From Actinomycetospora lutea (GTDB lineage Bacteria > Actinomycetota > Actinomycetes > Mycobacteriales > Pseudonocardiaceae): a stretch of DNA of 64,000 nucleotides. This document shows positions 15,677-24,689 of the stretch, piece by piece. Position numbers and translations under genes: made by a program. Positions within the stretch are counted from its first letter, which is position 1. Each line of letters begins with the position of its first letter. The stretch lies in NCBI RefSeq assembly GCF_028737205.1, contig NZ_JAQZAL010000026.1:1-64000 (forward strand). Direction: 5' to 3'. The notes below the pieces were generated by a model, which made no database searches, had not been told where the DNA came from, and worked only from the letters and a program-made list of their open reading frames with translations.

Positions 15677-16588
15677 TCAGCGCCGCACGGCGAGGTCGCT
15701 GCGGTCGGCGAGGTCGAGCAGCTCCTGGTGCAGCCGCCCCGGGAACTGCAGCGGCAGGAAGTGGCCGCCGAGCAGCGGGACGTACCGCGCGTCGGGGAGC
15801 GATTGCGCGGTCCGCTGGAGGTCGTCGGCGGCCGCGAGGTTGTCCAGGATGCCGGCGACGACGGTGACCGGGAAGGTCGCGAAGGCGGTGTCCATGGGCT
15901 CCTGGTCGCCCGCGGCGAGCACGAGCTCGGAGTACCAGGCCCACGGGTGGGTGGCGAACTCCCGGATCACGGCGCTGGTGGCCCGCAGTCCCGGCGGCGG
16001 ACGGAGCCCGGAGAGGGCGAGGAGCGCCTCGGTGCCGTCCAGCACCGGGGGCAGCGTCGCGCTGACGCCGGCGACGACGGGCGGGCCCAGCCACCGCAGG
16101 GCCCAGGCGCCCGCCCGGCCGAGGGGTTCGCGCAGCTCGTGCAGCACGCCGGTGGGGCCGAACAGGATGTGGAACGGGTCGCCGGCGCGGCCCCCGACGG
16201 CGAGGATGCCGGCGACCCGCTCGGGGTGCCGGCGCGCGAACTCGAAGGCCACGTTCACCCCGAGCGACCACCCGAGCAGCAGCGCCCGGTCCATCCCGGC
16301 GTGGTCCATCACCGCCTCGAGGTCGGTGGCGTGGTCCTCGACGGCGATCCGGTCGAGGTCCGCGGGGACCTGCGAGGCGTCCAGGCCGCGGTGGTACCAG
16401 GAGACGGCGTGCACGCCGCACGCCGGGTCGGCGAGCAGCGGCCACGCCGACGGCGGCGCCCCCAGCCCGTTGCTGATGACCACCGGCAGGCCCGCCGCCC
16501 CGTTGTCCCAGGTCCGGATCCATGTGCCGTCGCTGCTGCGGATCCCGGGAGCCTCGCTCGGGCGGGGGTCGACCAGTGGTGCGGACAT
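15677..16588 (-). CDS. Alpha/beta hydrolase, Ser-type
   Basis: The 303-residue enzyme has a full catalytic set. The nucleophile elbow is LLGWSLGVNVA (Ser at about residue 110), a likely acid lies in VVAGILDNLAA, and the His lies in LLGGHFLPLQF. SNGLGAPPSAW (about 39-49) is the oxyanion region. The fold is that of esterases and carboxylic ester or thioester hydrolases; the substrate is unknown. It is convergent with the stress-protein gene, with a 16-base gap, and 121 bases upstream of it lies the end of a methyltransferase gene on the same strand. Confidence 0.8.
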   Translation of the reverse strand: MSAPLVDPRPSEAPGIRSSDGTWIRTWDNGAAGLPVVISNGLGAPPSAWPLLADPACGVHAVSWYHRGLDASQVPADLDRIAVEDHATDLEAVMDHAGMDRALLLGWSLGVNVAFEFARRHPERVAGILAVGGRAGDPFHILFGPTGVLHELREPLGRAGAWALRWLGPPVVAGVSATLPPVLDGTEALLALSGLRPPPGLRATSAVIREFATHPWAWYSELVLAAGDQEPMDTAFATFPVTVVAGILDNLAAADDLQRTAQSLPDARYVPLLGGHFLPLQFPGRLHQELLDLADRSDLAVRR

Positions 16589-16709
16589 GACGATGCGGTG
16601 CCCTCCCTGGGGTCCGCGGGAACGCGATGCGCGCCATGTACCGACGAGCGGACCAGCGTGCGGCCCGCGACGGGAGCACCGCTGCCCCGCGACGGGGCGA
16701 GCCGCGCGG

Positions 16710-17534
16710 CTACCGCTCGAACTCCCAGACCAGCACCCCGGGCAGGCCGACGTAGGCGTCGCGGTTCGCGTCCGGGACGAGCTCGGCGGTGGGCGTGGCG
16801 GCGGCCTCGGCGGTCAGGCGCGGTTCCTCGTGGCCGCGGACCGTGAGACCCGCGCGCAGGGCCGCCGTGGCGTAGTCGGACGGCAGGTGGGCGTGCAGGC
16901 GCATGAAGGCACGGCCCTGGTCGGTCGGGAACTGGGCCTGCCAGCCCAGCATCACCAGGAACGGGTGGACGTCGCTGATGACGATCCGGCCCCCGGGCCG
17001 GACGACCCGGGCGAGCTCGCCGATCGCCACCCCGAGGTCCTCGACGTGCACGAGCGCGAGGGCGCAGACGGCCGCGTCCACCGAGGCGTCGGCGAGGGGC
17101 AGGCGGGTCAGCTCCCCGTCCAGGAACCGGGCGTCGGGGAGCTTGGCGCGAGCGCGGGCGAGCATGGCGGAGGACTGGTCGACGCCGGTGACCGTGTGGC
17201 CGCGGCCGGCCAGGTACGCCGACCACCGGCCCGTGCCGCAGGCGGCGTCCAGGACCGCCCCGGCGGGCAGCGCGTCGAGCAGCCGGCGCATCGGCGGCTC
17301 CTCGAGCCCGAAGAGGCGCAGCGGCCGGTCGTAGGTGGCCGCCCACCGGGCGTAGCCGTCGGTGAGGTCGAGCTCGACGCCGAGGCGCTCGGCGGCCCCC
17401 CTCTCGAGCACCGCCCGCGTCTCCGCGAGACGCGCCGCGCGCGCCTCGCCCGCGTCGGCGTAGAGCGTGCGGAGCAGGGCCAGGCCCTCGACGCCGACCA
17501 TCAGCTCCTCGAGGGTGGGCCCCGGATCGGTCAC
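16710..17534 (-). CDS. SAM-dependent methyltransferase (class I)
   Basis: The 274-residue protein has an N-terminal helical region of about 85 residues, then the Rossmann core. Motif I is VLDAACGTGRWSAYLA (about 93-108), the acidic residue of motif II lies in VTGVDQSS, motif III includes LPLADASVDAAVCALALVH, and a post-core RPGGRIVISDVHPF follows. It therefore binds SAM and methylates a small molecule. The substrate is unknown. It is divergent from the glycosyltransferase gene with a 44-base gap, so the two may belong to one small-molecule tailoring unit. Confidence 0.85.
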   Translation of the reverse strand: MTDPGPTLEELMVGVEGLALLRTLYADAGEARAARLAETRAVLERGAAERLGVELDLTDGYARWAATYDRPLRLFGLEEPPMRRLLDALPAGAVLDAACGTGRWSAYLAGRGHTVTGVDQSSAMLARARAKLPDARFLDGELTRLPLADASVDAAVCALALVHVEDLGVAIGELARVVRPGGRIVISDVHPFLVMLGWQAQFPTDQGRAFMRLHAHLPSDYATAALRAGLTVRGHEEPRLTAEAAATPTAELVPDANRDAYVGLPGVLVWEFER

Positions 17535-17578
17535 CTCGGAGACGCTACCGGCGAGGACGATCGGCGCTACCGTGCTCC

Positions 17579-18731
17579 ATGCGGATCCTGGTCGCGAGCA
17601 CGGGCGGGGCCGGGCACGTCACCCCGCTGCTCCCGATCGCCGCGGCCTGCCGGCGGGCCGGCCACGAGGTCTCGCTGATCGGTCCGCCCGAGCTCGCCGC
17701 GACCGCGGAGCGCGAGGGCCTGCCCTTCGCGTCGGGCGACGTGCCGGACCCCGCGGAGCTCGGGCCGGTGTGGGCGCGGGTGCCGCACGTGTCCGTCGCC
17801 GAGGCCGAACGTCTGGTCGTCGGGCAGGTCTTCGCGACGCTGAACGTCCGCGCGATGCTCCCCGCGGTGCGCGAGACCGTGCGCACCTGGCGGCCCGACG
17901 TCGTCGTCCGCGAGCCCGCCGAGTTCGCCGCCGCGGTGGTGGCGGACGAGGAGGGCGTGCCGCACGTCCAGGTCGGCGTCGGGCTGATCTCCGCGCAGCA
18001 GCAGATGACGGAGCTCGCGGCGGACGCGGTCGAGGCGTGGCGCCCGGGGCTGACCGCGCGCATCACGGCGACCCCGTACCTGACCTTCTTCCCGCCGTCG
18101 CTCGACGCCGGGCACGGGCCGGACCCGTCGCCGACCCACCGCTTCCGGCTGCCCCGGGCCGCACCGGCGCCGTTGCCCGACCACTGGGCCGGCGACGACG
18201 GCCCCCTGGTCTACGTGACCTTCGGCAGCGTGGCCGCGGGCGTGCCCACCGCGGCGCCGATCTACGACGTCGCGCTGGAGGCGGTGGCCGACCTCCCGGC
18301 GCGCGTCCTGCTCACCACCGGCCACGGGATCGACGACGACCGGCCGGCCCCGCCCGGACCGCACGTCCACGTCGCCCGCTGGGTGCCGCAGGCCGACGTC
18401 CTCGGGAGCGCGCGCGTGGTGGTCTGCCACGGCGGGTCGGGGACGACGCTCGGGGCGCTGGCGGCCGGCGTCCCGCTCGTGATCACGCCGCTGTTCGCCG
18501 ACCAGCCGGCCAACGCGCGCCGCGTCGCGGAGCGGCGCGGGCCTCGCGGTCGGTCCCCGCGACCCCGGCGCCCCGACCAGCGCGATCGACCCCGCCGACC
18601 TGCGGCGCGCGATCACCGACGTGCTCGCCGACCCCGCCCCGCTCGCCGTGGCGCGCGGCGTCGCGGAGGAGATCGACGCGCTGCCCCCGGCCGACGACGC
18701 CGTCGACGTGATCGTCGCGGCCGCGCGCTGA
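17579..18731 (+). pseudogene. UGT/MGT-type glycosyltransferase, frameshifted near 18533
   Basis: The first about 318 codons encode a GT-B glycosyltransferase of the macroside/UGT type: MRILVASTGGAGHVTPLLP at the N-terminus, VYVTFGSVA, and the donor-site motif VVVCHGGSGTTLGALAAGVP. After ARRVAE the frame runs into Arg-rich nonsense. The expected end (GAGLAVGP, then AIDPADLRRAITDVLADP, and a stop at 18729-18731) lies in the next frame, as if one extra C or G were present around 18530-18540. Both halves are conserved, so this is either a recent frameshift or a sequencing error. If the frame is restored the protein is about 383 residues, normal for the family. Confidence 0.7.
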
Positions 18732-18734
18732 GGT

Positions 18735-20234
18735 TCAGCCGATCGCGCGGTCCCGTCCCGCCCAGTGCGGCGCGCGGAGCACCTTCTTGTCGACCTTCCC
18801 GAACGGGGTCACGGGGAGGTCGTCGACGAGCTCGACGGACTTCGGGCGCGCGTACGCCGGCAGCCGGCCCCGGCTCCAGGTCACGATCGCGTCCCGATCG
18901 GCGGCCCCCGCCGCGACGACGACCGCGTGGACGGCCTCGCCCCAGTCGTCGTGCGGCACGCCGATCACGGCGACCTGCGAGACCGACGGGTGCTCGGCGA
19001 GCACGTTCTCCACCTCGCGGCAGTACACGTTCATCCCGCCGCTGATGACCATGTCCGCGTGGCGGTCCCGCAGGTGCAGGTAGCCGGCCTCGTCGAGGAA
19101 GCCGACGTCGCCGGTCCGGATCCAGCCGCCCGGGAGGAACTCGTCCGCGGTCGCCGACGGGTCGTCGAGGTAGCCCTCGAGGACGTAGGGGGAGCGCAGG
19201 CAGACCTCGCCGGTGTCGCCCGCCGGCAGCGGCGCGAACCGCTCGTCGACGATCGCGACGTCGGCCATGATCGACGCCCGGCCGCACGAGTCGAGCAGGT
19301 CGGGGCGGGCCGGGTCGTGGTCGTCCTTCGCCAGGCGGGTGCCCCAGTTCGGGCACTCGGTCTGGCCGTAGAGCTGCACGAACACCGGCCCGAACACCTC
19401 CAGGGCGCGGGCGAGCCGGCCGGGCGTGATCGGCGCCGCGCCGTAGACGACGGTGCGCAGGCCGAGGTCCTCCGGGCCGTCCACGGCCCCGACCACATCG
19501 AGCAGGCGGTAGAGCATCGTCGGCACGAGGAAGGTCCAGGTGATGCCGCGATCCCGCAGCGCGGCGAGCACCCGGTCGGCGTCGAACCCGGGCTCGATGA
19601 CGCTCGTCGCGCCGCGGAGCAGCGCGGACTGGGCGAACAGACCGGCCGCGTGGGCCAGCGGGGTGGTCAGCAGCAGCCGGTCGTCCTGCACGATCTCGGC
19701 CTCGAGCAGCTGGGCGTACTGCACGGCGACCGCCGAGGCCTGGGTGTGCACGACGCCCTTGGGGCGCCCGGTCGTCCCGCCGGTGAAGTAGATGGCCGCC
19801 CGCGCGTCGGAACCGATGGACAGCGCGGGGAGCTCGGGCGCGCCGTCGGTGGCGAGCTCGTCGACCAGGAGCACCGGGACGTCCGGCGGGAGCTCGACGC
19901 CCAGCGCCGGGTCGACCACCACGACGCGCGCCCGGGTGGCCGCGACGATGTGCCGGACCGTGTCCGCCGGGAGCAGCGGGTTCACCGGCACCTTCACCGC
20001 CCCCAGCCGCGCCACCGCCACGTCGACGACGACGAACTCGGCGCCGTTCTGCAGGTGGAGCGCGACCGCGTCGCCGGGCGCCACCCCGTGGGCCTGCAGC
20101 TGGGCGGCGACGGCCCGGGACCAGCGGTCGACCTCGCCGAAGGTCCAGCGGCGCCCGCCCGCCTCGACGGCGACGCGGTCCCGGTACCGGTGCAGCGCGG
20201 CCGCGAACTCGGCTCCCAGCGTTCCTCGCACCAC
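18735..20234 (-). CDS. Acyl-CoA synthetase (ANL superfamily)
   Basis: The 499-residue protein has the AMP-binding P-loop YFTGGTTGRPKGVV (about residues 155-168), the YGQTE motif, GGWIRTGDVG with the hinge Asp, and the catalytic Lys in TPFGKVDKKVLR near the C-terminus. It activates a carboxylic acid to an acyl-CoA via an acyl-AMP. It is the last gene of a six-gene leftward operon with SDR, TetR, P450, thiolase and DUF35 genes. The context points to a terpenoid, steroid-like or other alicyclic acid rather than a simple fatty acid, but that is inference. Confidence 0.87.
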   Translation of the reverse strand: MVRGTLGAEFAAALHRYRDRVAVEAGGRRWTFGEVDRWSRAVAAQLQAHGVAPGDAVALHLQNGAEFVVVDVAVARLGAVKVPVNPLLPADTVRHIVAATRARVVVVDPALGVELPPDVPVLLVDELATDGAPELPALSIGSDARAAIYFTGGTTGRPKGVVHTQASAVAVQYAQLLEAEIVQDDRLLLTTPLAHAAGLFAQSALLRGATSVIEPGFDADRVLAALRDRGITWTFLVPTMLYRLLDVVGAVDGPEDLGLRTVVYGAAPITPGRLARALEVFGPVFVQLYGQTECPNWGTRLAKDDHDPARPDLLDSCGRASIMADVAIVDERFAPLPAGDTGEVCLRSPYVLEGYLDDPSATADEFLPGGWIRTGDVGFLDEAGYLHLRDRHADMVISGGMNVYCREVENVLAEHPSVSQVAVIGVPHDDWGEAVHAVVVAAGAADRDAIVTWSRGRLPAYARPKSVELVDDLPVTPFGKVDKKVLRAPHWAGRDRAIG

Positions 20235-20243
20235 GTGTTCCCT

Positions 20244-21011
20244 TCAGTGCATCGCCATGCCGCCGTCGACGCCGAGCGTGGTCCCCGTGATGTAGGAACC
20301 GGCGTCGGACGCCAGGAGCAGCAAGGGCCCGTCGAGCTCGTCGAGGCGCCCGACGCGGCCGAGGGGCGTGGCGGCGTGGACGCTCGCGGCGCCGCGCTCG
20401 TGCGCGAGCAGCGGGGCGGTCATCTCGGAGGAGAAGAAGCCGGGCGCCAGGGCGTTGACCCGGATGCCGCGACGGGCCCACTGGCGCGCCAGGTCGCGGG
20501 TCATCCCCAGCAGCCCGGCCTTGGAGGCCGAGTAGGCGGCCTGCGGGACGTCGGTCGTCGCGAGGGCCAGCGCCGAGGAGACGTTGACGATCGACCCGCC
20601 GTCACCGGCGATCATCGCCCGGCCCGCGGCGACGGCCATCTGGTAGGCGCCGAGGAGGTTGACCTCGAGGAGGCGTGCCGTCCGGGTGAGGTCGTCGCGC
20701 TCGCTGCGGCCGCCGTAGCCCGTGCCGGCGTTGTTGACCAGGACGTGCACGCCGCCGAGCTCGCGGACCGCGGCGTCGACGAGGGCGTCGCACTGGGCGG
20801 CGTCGGTGACGTCGGTCGGGACGGGCAGGCACCGGCGGCCCTCGGCGACGACGGCCTCGGCGACGGTGTCGAGCAGCTCGCGGCGGCGGGCGGCCACCAC
20901 GACGTCCGCACCGGCGCGCGCGAGGACCGCGGCGAAGTGGGCGCCGAGCCCGGACGACGCCCCGGTGACCAGGGCGACGCGCCCGTCGAGGCGGAAGTCG
21001 GGACCGGTCAC
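20244..21011 (-). CDS. Short-chain dehydrogenase/reductase
   Basis: The 255-residue enzyme is a classical SDR. The cofactor motif is TGASSGLG (about 16-23), NNAG stands near residue 93, and the catalytic Ser lies in IVNVSSALAL with YSASK (Tyr and Lys about 159-163). It oxidises or reduces a hydroxy or keto group, perhaps on a CoA thioester. The GTG start overlaps the TetR stop as GTGA, and the CoA ligase starts ten bases after its stop, so it is co-translated within the operon. Confidence 0.87.
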   Translation of the reverse strand: MTGPDFRLDGRVALVTGASSGLGAHFAAVLARAGADVVVAARRRELLDTVAEAVVAEGRRCLPVPTDVTDAAQCDALVDAAVRELGGVHVLVNNAGTGYGGRSERDDLTRTARLLEVNLLGAYQMAVAAGRAMIAGDGGSIVNVSSALALATTDVPQAAYSASKAGLLGMTRDLARQWARRGIRVNALAPGFFSSEMTAPLLAHERGAASVHAATPLGRVGRLDELDGPLLLLASDAGSYITGTTLGVDGGMAMH

Positions 21012-21724
21012 GACGAGGCCTCCGCGGCGAGCGGCTCGGAGACGGGCTCGGCGAGGGGCTCGGAGAGGGGCTCGGAGAGGGGCTCGGCGAGGGGCTCGGG
21101 GAGGGGCTCCGGCAGTGCGCCGAGCATGGCCCGCATGCTGCCGCCGGCGGCGAGCCCGCCGAGGGCGAGCGCGACGAGCTGGTCGGCCAGGCGGAGGTCG
21201 TCCTCCTCGCCGTGCGGGGTGAACCAGTGCTGCATCCAGTCGACCATGCCGACGATCGCCCGCGCGACGATGCGCGGCTCGGCGGCGAGCGAGAACTCGC
21301 CGGACGCGGCACCCTCGGCGACCAGGGCCTCGACCGCGGCCATGTACCGGGCGTCCATCTGTCGGAACTCGGCGAACCGGGCCGACTGCTCGAGGCGGCC
21401 GAGGTGCTCGAGGTACACGAACGCGGCCGGGTAGTACTCGCTGAAGATCCTGATCTGCATGCGGACCAGCTCGCGGAGCCGGACCGCGACGCCGCTGGCG
21501 GTGTCGGCGCGCAGCCGGTCGAGCTGGTCGAGCAGGGCTCGCGCGGGCTGCTCGACCACCGCCAGGAGGAGGTCCTCCTTGCTGTCGACGTAGTTGTAGA
21601 CGCTGCCCTTGAGGATGCCGACGCGGGTGGCGATGCCCTCGAGGGTGGCGTTCTCGTACCCGTGCTCGCGGAACTCCTGGCCCGCGGCCTGCAGGATCTC
21701 CGGCCAGCGGCTGGGACGGGGCAT
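21008..21724 (-). CDS. TetR-family repressor with an EPL-repeat tail
   Basis: The 238-residue protein has a TetR helix-turn-helix at about 10-50 (NATLEGIATRVGI, then KGSVYNYVDSKEDLL), similar to the KstR2 group that regulates CoA-dependent ring degradation. Residues to about 205 form the ligand domain. The last about 30 residues are repeated EPL units (PEPL, AEPL, SEPL), an unusual acidic, Pro-rich tail. The gene lies inside the operon it probably controls. The perfect palindrome at 24690-24709 in the divergent promoter region is the likely operator. Confidence 0.85.
   Translation of the reverse strand: MPRPSRWPEILQAAGQEFREHGYENATLEGIATRVGILKGSVYNYVDSKEDLLLAVVEQPARALLDQLDRLRADTASGVAVRLRELVRMQIRIFSEYYPAAFVYLEHLGRLEQSARFAEFRQMDARYMAAVEALVAEGAASGEFSLAAEPRIVARAIVGMVDWMQHWFTPHGEEDDLRLADQLVALALGGLAAGGSMRAMLGALPEPLPEPLAEPLSEPLSEPLAEPVSEPLAAEASS
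21032..21111 (-). repeat. 12-bp tandem repeat encoding EPL units
   Basis: A unit close to GAGGGGCTCGGA is repeated about six times with small changes and encodes the (P/A/S)EPL tail of the TetR protein. The unit length keeps the reading frame, so tail length could vary between strains. Confidence 0.8.
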
Positions 21725-21753
21725 GGGGGACTCCGGGTCGGCTGTGACGTCTT

Positions 21754-23028
21754 TCAGGGGGTGGAGAACTGCGCCGGGAAGCGTTGCATGCCGCGCGAGA
21801 GCAGGACGGGGTGCCATCGCAGCGGCTCGTCGGTCAGCCGCAGGTCGGGCAGGCGCGCGAACGCCCGGGGGATCGCGATCGAGGCCTCGAGGCGGGCCAG
21901 GGGAGCGCCCAGGCAGTAGTGCATGCCGATGCCGAACCCGAGCTGGCCGGACTTCTCGCGGGTGATGTCGAGGGTGTCCGGGTCGGCGAACACCGCGGGA
22001 TCGCGGTTGGCCGACGACGGGCTGAGGAACACGCGCTCGCCGCGGCGCAGGTGCCGCCCGCGCAGCTCCACGTCGTCGCCCATCACCCGCGCGACCGTCT
22101 TCGCCGGGCCGTCGAACCGCAGGGCCTCCTCGACCATCCCGCCCACGAGCTCGGGCCGTTCCCGGAGGAGCGCGAGCTGGGAGGGGTGCCGCAGCAGCGC
22201 CAGGATCCCGCTGCCGATGAGGTTCGTCGTGGTCTCGTGGCCGGCGAACAGCAGCAGGACGCCGGTGGCGATGACCTCGTCGTGGCTCAGCGCGTCCTCG
22301 TCGTCGCGAGCGCTGATCATCGCGGAGATCAGGTCGTCGGCGGGCCGGCGCTCGTGGTCGCGGACCAGGCCCGACAGGTAGGACGTCAGCTCGGCCATGC
22401 CCTCGGCGCCGACGGCGTGCCGTGTCGCGTCGCCCATGCCGCCGAAGACGAGCCCGGTGATCTGGTCGGACCAGTCCTTGAACTGCTCGCGGTCCTCGCG
22501 GGGCACGCCGAGCATGTCGGCGATCACCGAGGCGGTCAGCGGGTACGCGAAGTCGCCGATGAGGTCGACCGTGCCGGTCCCGCGCGCGACGATCCCGTCG
22601 AGGAGCTCGGTGGCGATCTCCTCGACCGAGGCGGTCATCCGCGTGACCGCGCGCGGGGTGAAGGCGCGGCTGAGCAGGCGGCGCAGCCGCAGGTGGTCGG
22701 GCCGGTCCTTGAACACCATCCAGCCCTCGAGCACCTCGAACGCGGCGCGCACCCGCGGGTCGGCGTCGGGGCCCTCGAGCTTGGCGCGGCGGTAGGGCGT
22801 GATCCGGTCGGAGGAGAACCGCTCGTCGCGCAGGGCGGCGGCGACGTCGCCGTGGCGCGTGATGAACCACGAGCGGTACTTCGTGCTCCAGTGCACGGGG
22901 TCGTGCTCGCGCAGCGCCGCGAGCAGCGGGTACGGGTCGGCCACCGCCTCGTCGCCGAGCAGGTCGGCGCGCTCGAGGTCGATGTGCTGGAGCGTCCCTC
23001 CGTCGCTGCGCTCGCCCCGGCGGGTCAC
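21754..23028 (-). CDS. Cytochrome P450 (bacterial class I)
   Basis: The 424-residue protein shows the I-helix oxygen-binding motif LLFAGHETTTN, the ExxR motif in EEALRF, and the haem-thiolate loop FGIGMHYCLGAPLAR with Cys372. It is a soluble P450 that hydroxylates a hydrophobic substrate and needs a separate ferredoxin and reductase, neither of which is encoded nearby. The GTG at 23028 overlaps the thiolase stop as GTGA. In this operon it probably carries out an early hydroxylation that exposes the substrate to SDR and CoA-ligase steps. Confidence 0.93.
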   Translation of the reverse strand: MTRRGERSDGGTLQHIDLERADLLGDEAVADPYPLLAALREHDPVHWSTKYRSWFITRHGDVAAALRDERFSSDRITPYRRAKLEGPDADPRVRAAFEVLEGWMVFKDRPDHLRLRRLLSRAFTPRAVTRMTASVEEIATELLDGIVARGTGTVDLIGDFAYPLTASVIADMLGVPREDREQFKDWSDQITGLVFGGMGDATRHAVGAEGMAELTSYLSGLVRDHERRPADDLISAMISARDDEDALSHDEVIATGVLLLFAGHETTTNLIGSGILALLRHPSQLALLRERPELVGGMVEEALRFDGPAKTVARVMGDDVELRGRHLRRGERVFLSPSSANRDPAVFADPDTLDITREKSGQLGFGIGMHYCLGAPLARLEASIAIPRAFARLPDLRLTDEPLRWHPVLLSRGMQRFPAQFSTP

Positions 23029-24158
23029 CGGGCCTCCAGCACCGTCACGACGCAGGAGTTGCCGTCGAGCACCGACACGCCGCCGCCCATGGTCTCGACC
23101 AGCCCGAGGCGCGCCCCGTCGACCTGGCGCGCCCCGCACCGTCCCCGCAGCTGCCAGCTGATCTCCGCGAGCTGCGCGAGGCCGGTGGCGCCCAGGGGGT
23201 GGCCGCGGGAGAGCAGCCCGCCCGACGGGTTGACCGGGTGCGCGCCCCCGAGCGCGGTGACGCCGCCGGCCGCGGCCTTGCCGCCGTCGCCGGGCGGCAC
23301 GAGGCCGAGCGCCTCGGTGGTCACGATCTCGCCGATGGTGAAGGCGTCGTGGACCTCGACGACGTCGACGTCGGTCGCGGCGTCGAGACCGGCGGCGGTC
23401 AGGGCGTCGCGGGCGGTGTCCGCGACGACGTCGTGGCCCCAGACGTGGGGGGAGCGGTGGTTCCACGGCGCCCCGCTGCGCAGTGCCGCGCTGCGCACCA
23501 CGACCTCGCCGGCGCCGCCGGTCGCCGCGGTGAGCACCGCGGCGGCGGCGCCGTCCGACGTGGGGCAGCACTGCAGCAGCGTCAGCGGGTCGGCGATCAT
23601 GCGCGAGGCCAGCACCTCGACGACGGTGTAGCGGCCCGAGTACTGCGCGCGGGGGTTGTGCACGGCGTGCGCGTGGTTCTTCACCGACACCGCCGCGAGC
23701 TGCTCGGCCGTCGCCGCGCCGGAGTGCAGGTAGCGGGCGGCGCTCATCGCGTACATCGCCGGCATGGCGAGCCCCGCGCGGCCCTCGGGGTCGGTGGTCT
23801 CCGGGGTGATGGCGCCGGAGAACGCCGTGCTCATCTGCTCCAGGCCGAGCGCGAGGACCCGCCCGTAGCGCCCGGTGCGGACGGCCTCGTGGGCCTCGAC
23901 GAACGCCGTCGTGCCGCTCGCGCAGGCGTTCTCCACGGTGATGATCGGGACGCCGGTGATGCCCATGGCACGCAGCACGCGCTGGGCCACCCCCGCGGGC
24001 GCGAACACGGTGCCGACCCAGACCGCGTCGACGGCCTCGACCCCGGCGTCGTCGAACGCCTCGCGCACCGCGTCCCACGCGAGCGCCACCAGGTCGCGCT
24101 CGGGCTGGCGGCCGAAGTGCGAGGTACCCACCCCGGCCACGGCGACGGACGCGCTCAC
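23025..24158 (-). CDS. SCP-x/lipid-transfer-type thiolase or aldolase
   Basis: The 377-residue protein belongs to the thiolase superfamily, non-specific lipid-transfer branch. ENACASGTTAF supplies the first-site Cys, EVHDAFTIGE is typical of SCP-x thiolases, and HPLGATG holds the catalytic His. Where thiolases have a second Cys in a CxGGG element this protein reads ETMGGGVS, so it lacks the second Cys. Such proteins paired with a DUF35 partner can act as retro-aldolases on CoA thioesters, as with Ltp2 in steroid side-chain breakdown. It overlaps both the DUF35 gene and the P450 gene by GTGA. Thiolytic or aldolytic activity cannot be told apart from sequence. Confidence 0.82.
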   Translation of the reverse strand: MSASVAVAGVGTSHFGRQPERDLVALAWDAVREAFDDAGVEAVDAVWVGTVFAPAGVAQRVLRAMGITGVPIITVENACASGTTAFVEAHEAVRTGRYGRVLALGLEQMSTAFSGAITPETTDPEGRAGLAMPAMYAMSAARYLHSGAATAEQLAAVSVKNHAHAVHNPRAQYSGRYTVVEVLASRMIADPLTLLQCCPTSDGAAAAVLTAATGGAGEVVVRSAALRSGAPWNHRSPHVWGHDVVADTARDALTAAGLDAATDVDVVEVHDAFTIGEIVTTEALGLVPPGDGGKAAAGGVTALGGAHPVNPSGGLLSRGHPLGATGLAQLAEISWQLRGRCGARQVDGARLGLVETMGGGVSVLDGNSCVVTVLEAR

Positions 24159-24526
24159 CGGTCCACCTCCACCTGCAGGTCGCCGGCGTCCGAGGTGCCG
24201 ACCAGCCACGCCGGCCGCCCGATCGGTGCCGGCTCGTCGCCGGCGACGTGGGCCAGCACCCGCGGCCCGTCGTCGAGGTCGACGTAGGCCAGCGAGTACG
24301 GCGGGGTGTGCCCGGGCACGGCGATCCGCACCACGGTGCTGCTCCAGACGGTGCCGCGGGGGCCGAAGTGCGCAGCTTCCACCGCGGCGGCGCACGCCGG
24401 GCACCGCGGCCACGCGTAGGCCACCGGCTCGGCGCAGGCCCGGCAGCGCCGGCCCACGACGACCCAGTCGCCCTGCGCCGTGCGGTGGATCTCCGGGCGC
24501 GGATCGCCGCCCGTCGGAGAGGACAT
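24155..24526 (-). CDS. DUF35 OB-fold zinc-ribbon protein
   Basis: The 123-residue product has a rubredoxin-like zinc ribbon, CRACAEP then CPACAAA (two CxxC pairs, about residues 28-50), then an OB fold with VWSSTVVRIAVPGHTPPYSL and the strand GPRVLAHV. DUF35 proteins bind acyl-CoA and partner with SCP-x-type thiolases or aldolases. The thiolase gene follows directly with a GTGA overlap, so I infer a complex. The ATG at 24526 has AGGAG five bases upstream. It is the first gene of the leftward operon. Confidence 0.88.
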   Translation of the reverse strand: MSSPTGGDPRPEIHRTAQGDWVVVGRRCRACAEPVAYAWPRCPACAAAVEAAHFGPRGTVWSSTVVRIAVPGHTPPYSLAYVDLDDGPRVLAHVAGDEPAPIGRPAWLVGTSDAGDLQVEVDR

Positions 24527-24689
24527 GAGAACTCCTGCGTCTCGACTGCCGACCATGTAAGCAAACGATGAGTCGGCTAACAACTCCCACGACGGCAGGT
24601 TTCGTGCGGCGTCAGGAGGTTAACGACGGCCTGTCGGTCCGAGTCTTGACACTGCTGGTGAGGCAGACCACAGTGTGCTTCATCGCCGA

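Noticed and set aside
13050-17678. A plus-strand open frame of about 1,540 codons across the PucR, stress-protein, hydrolase and methyltransferase region
   Set aside because: Its translation is Arg/Pro/Gly-rich nonsense without domains, typical of unused frames in very GC-rich DNA, and it overlaps several well-supported genes on both strands.
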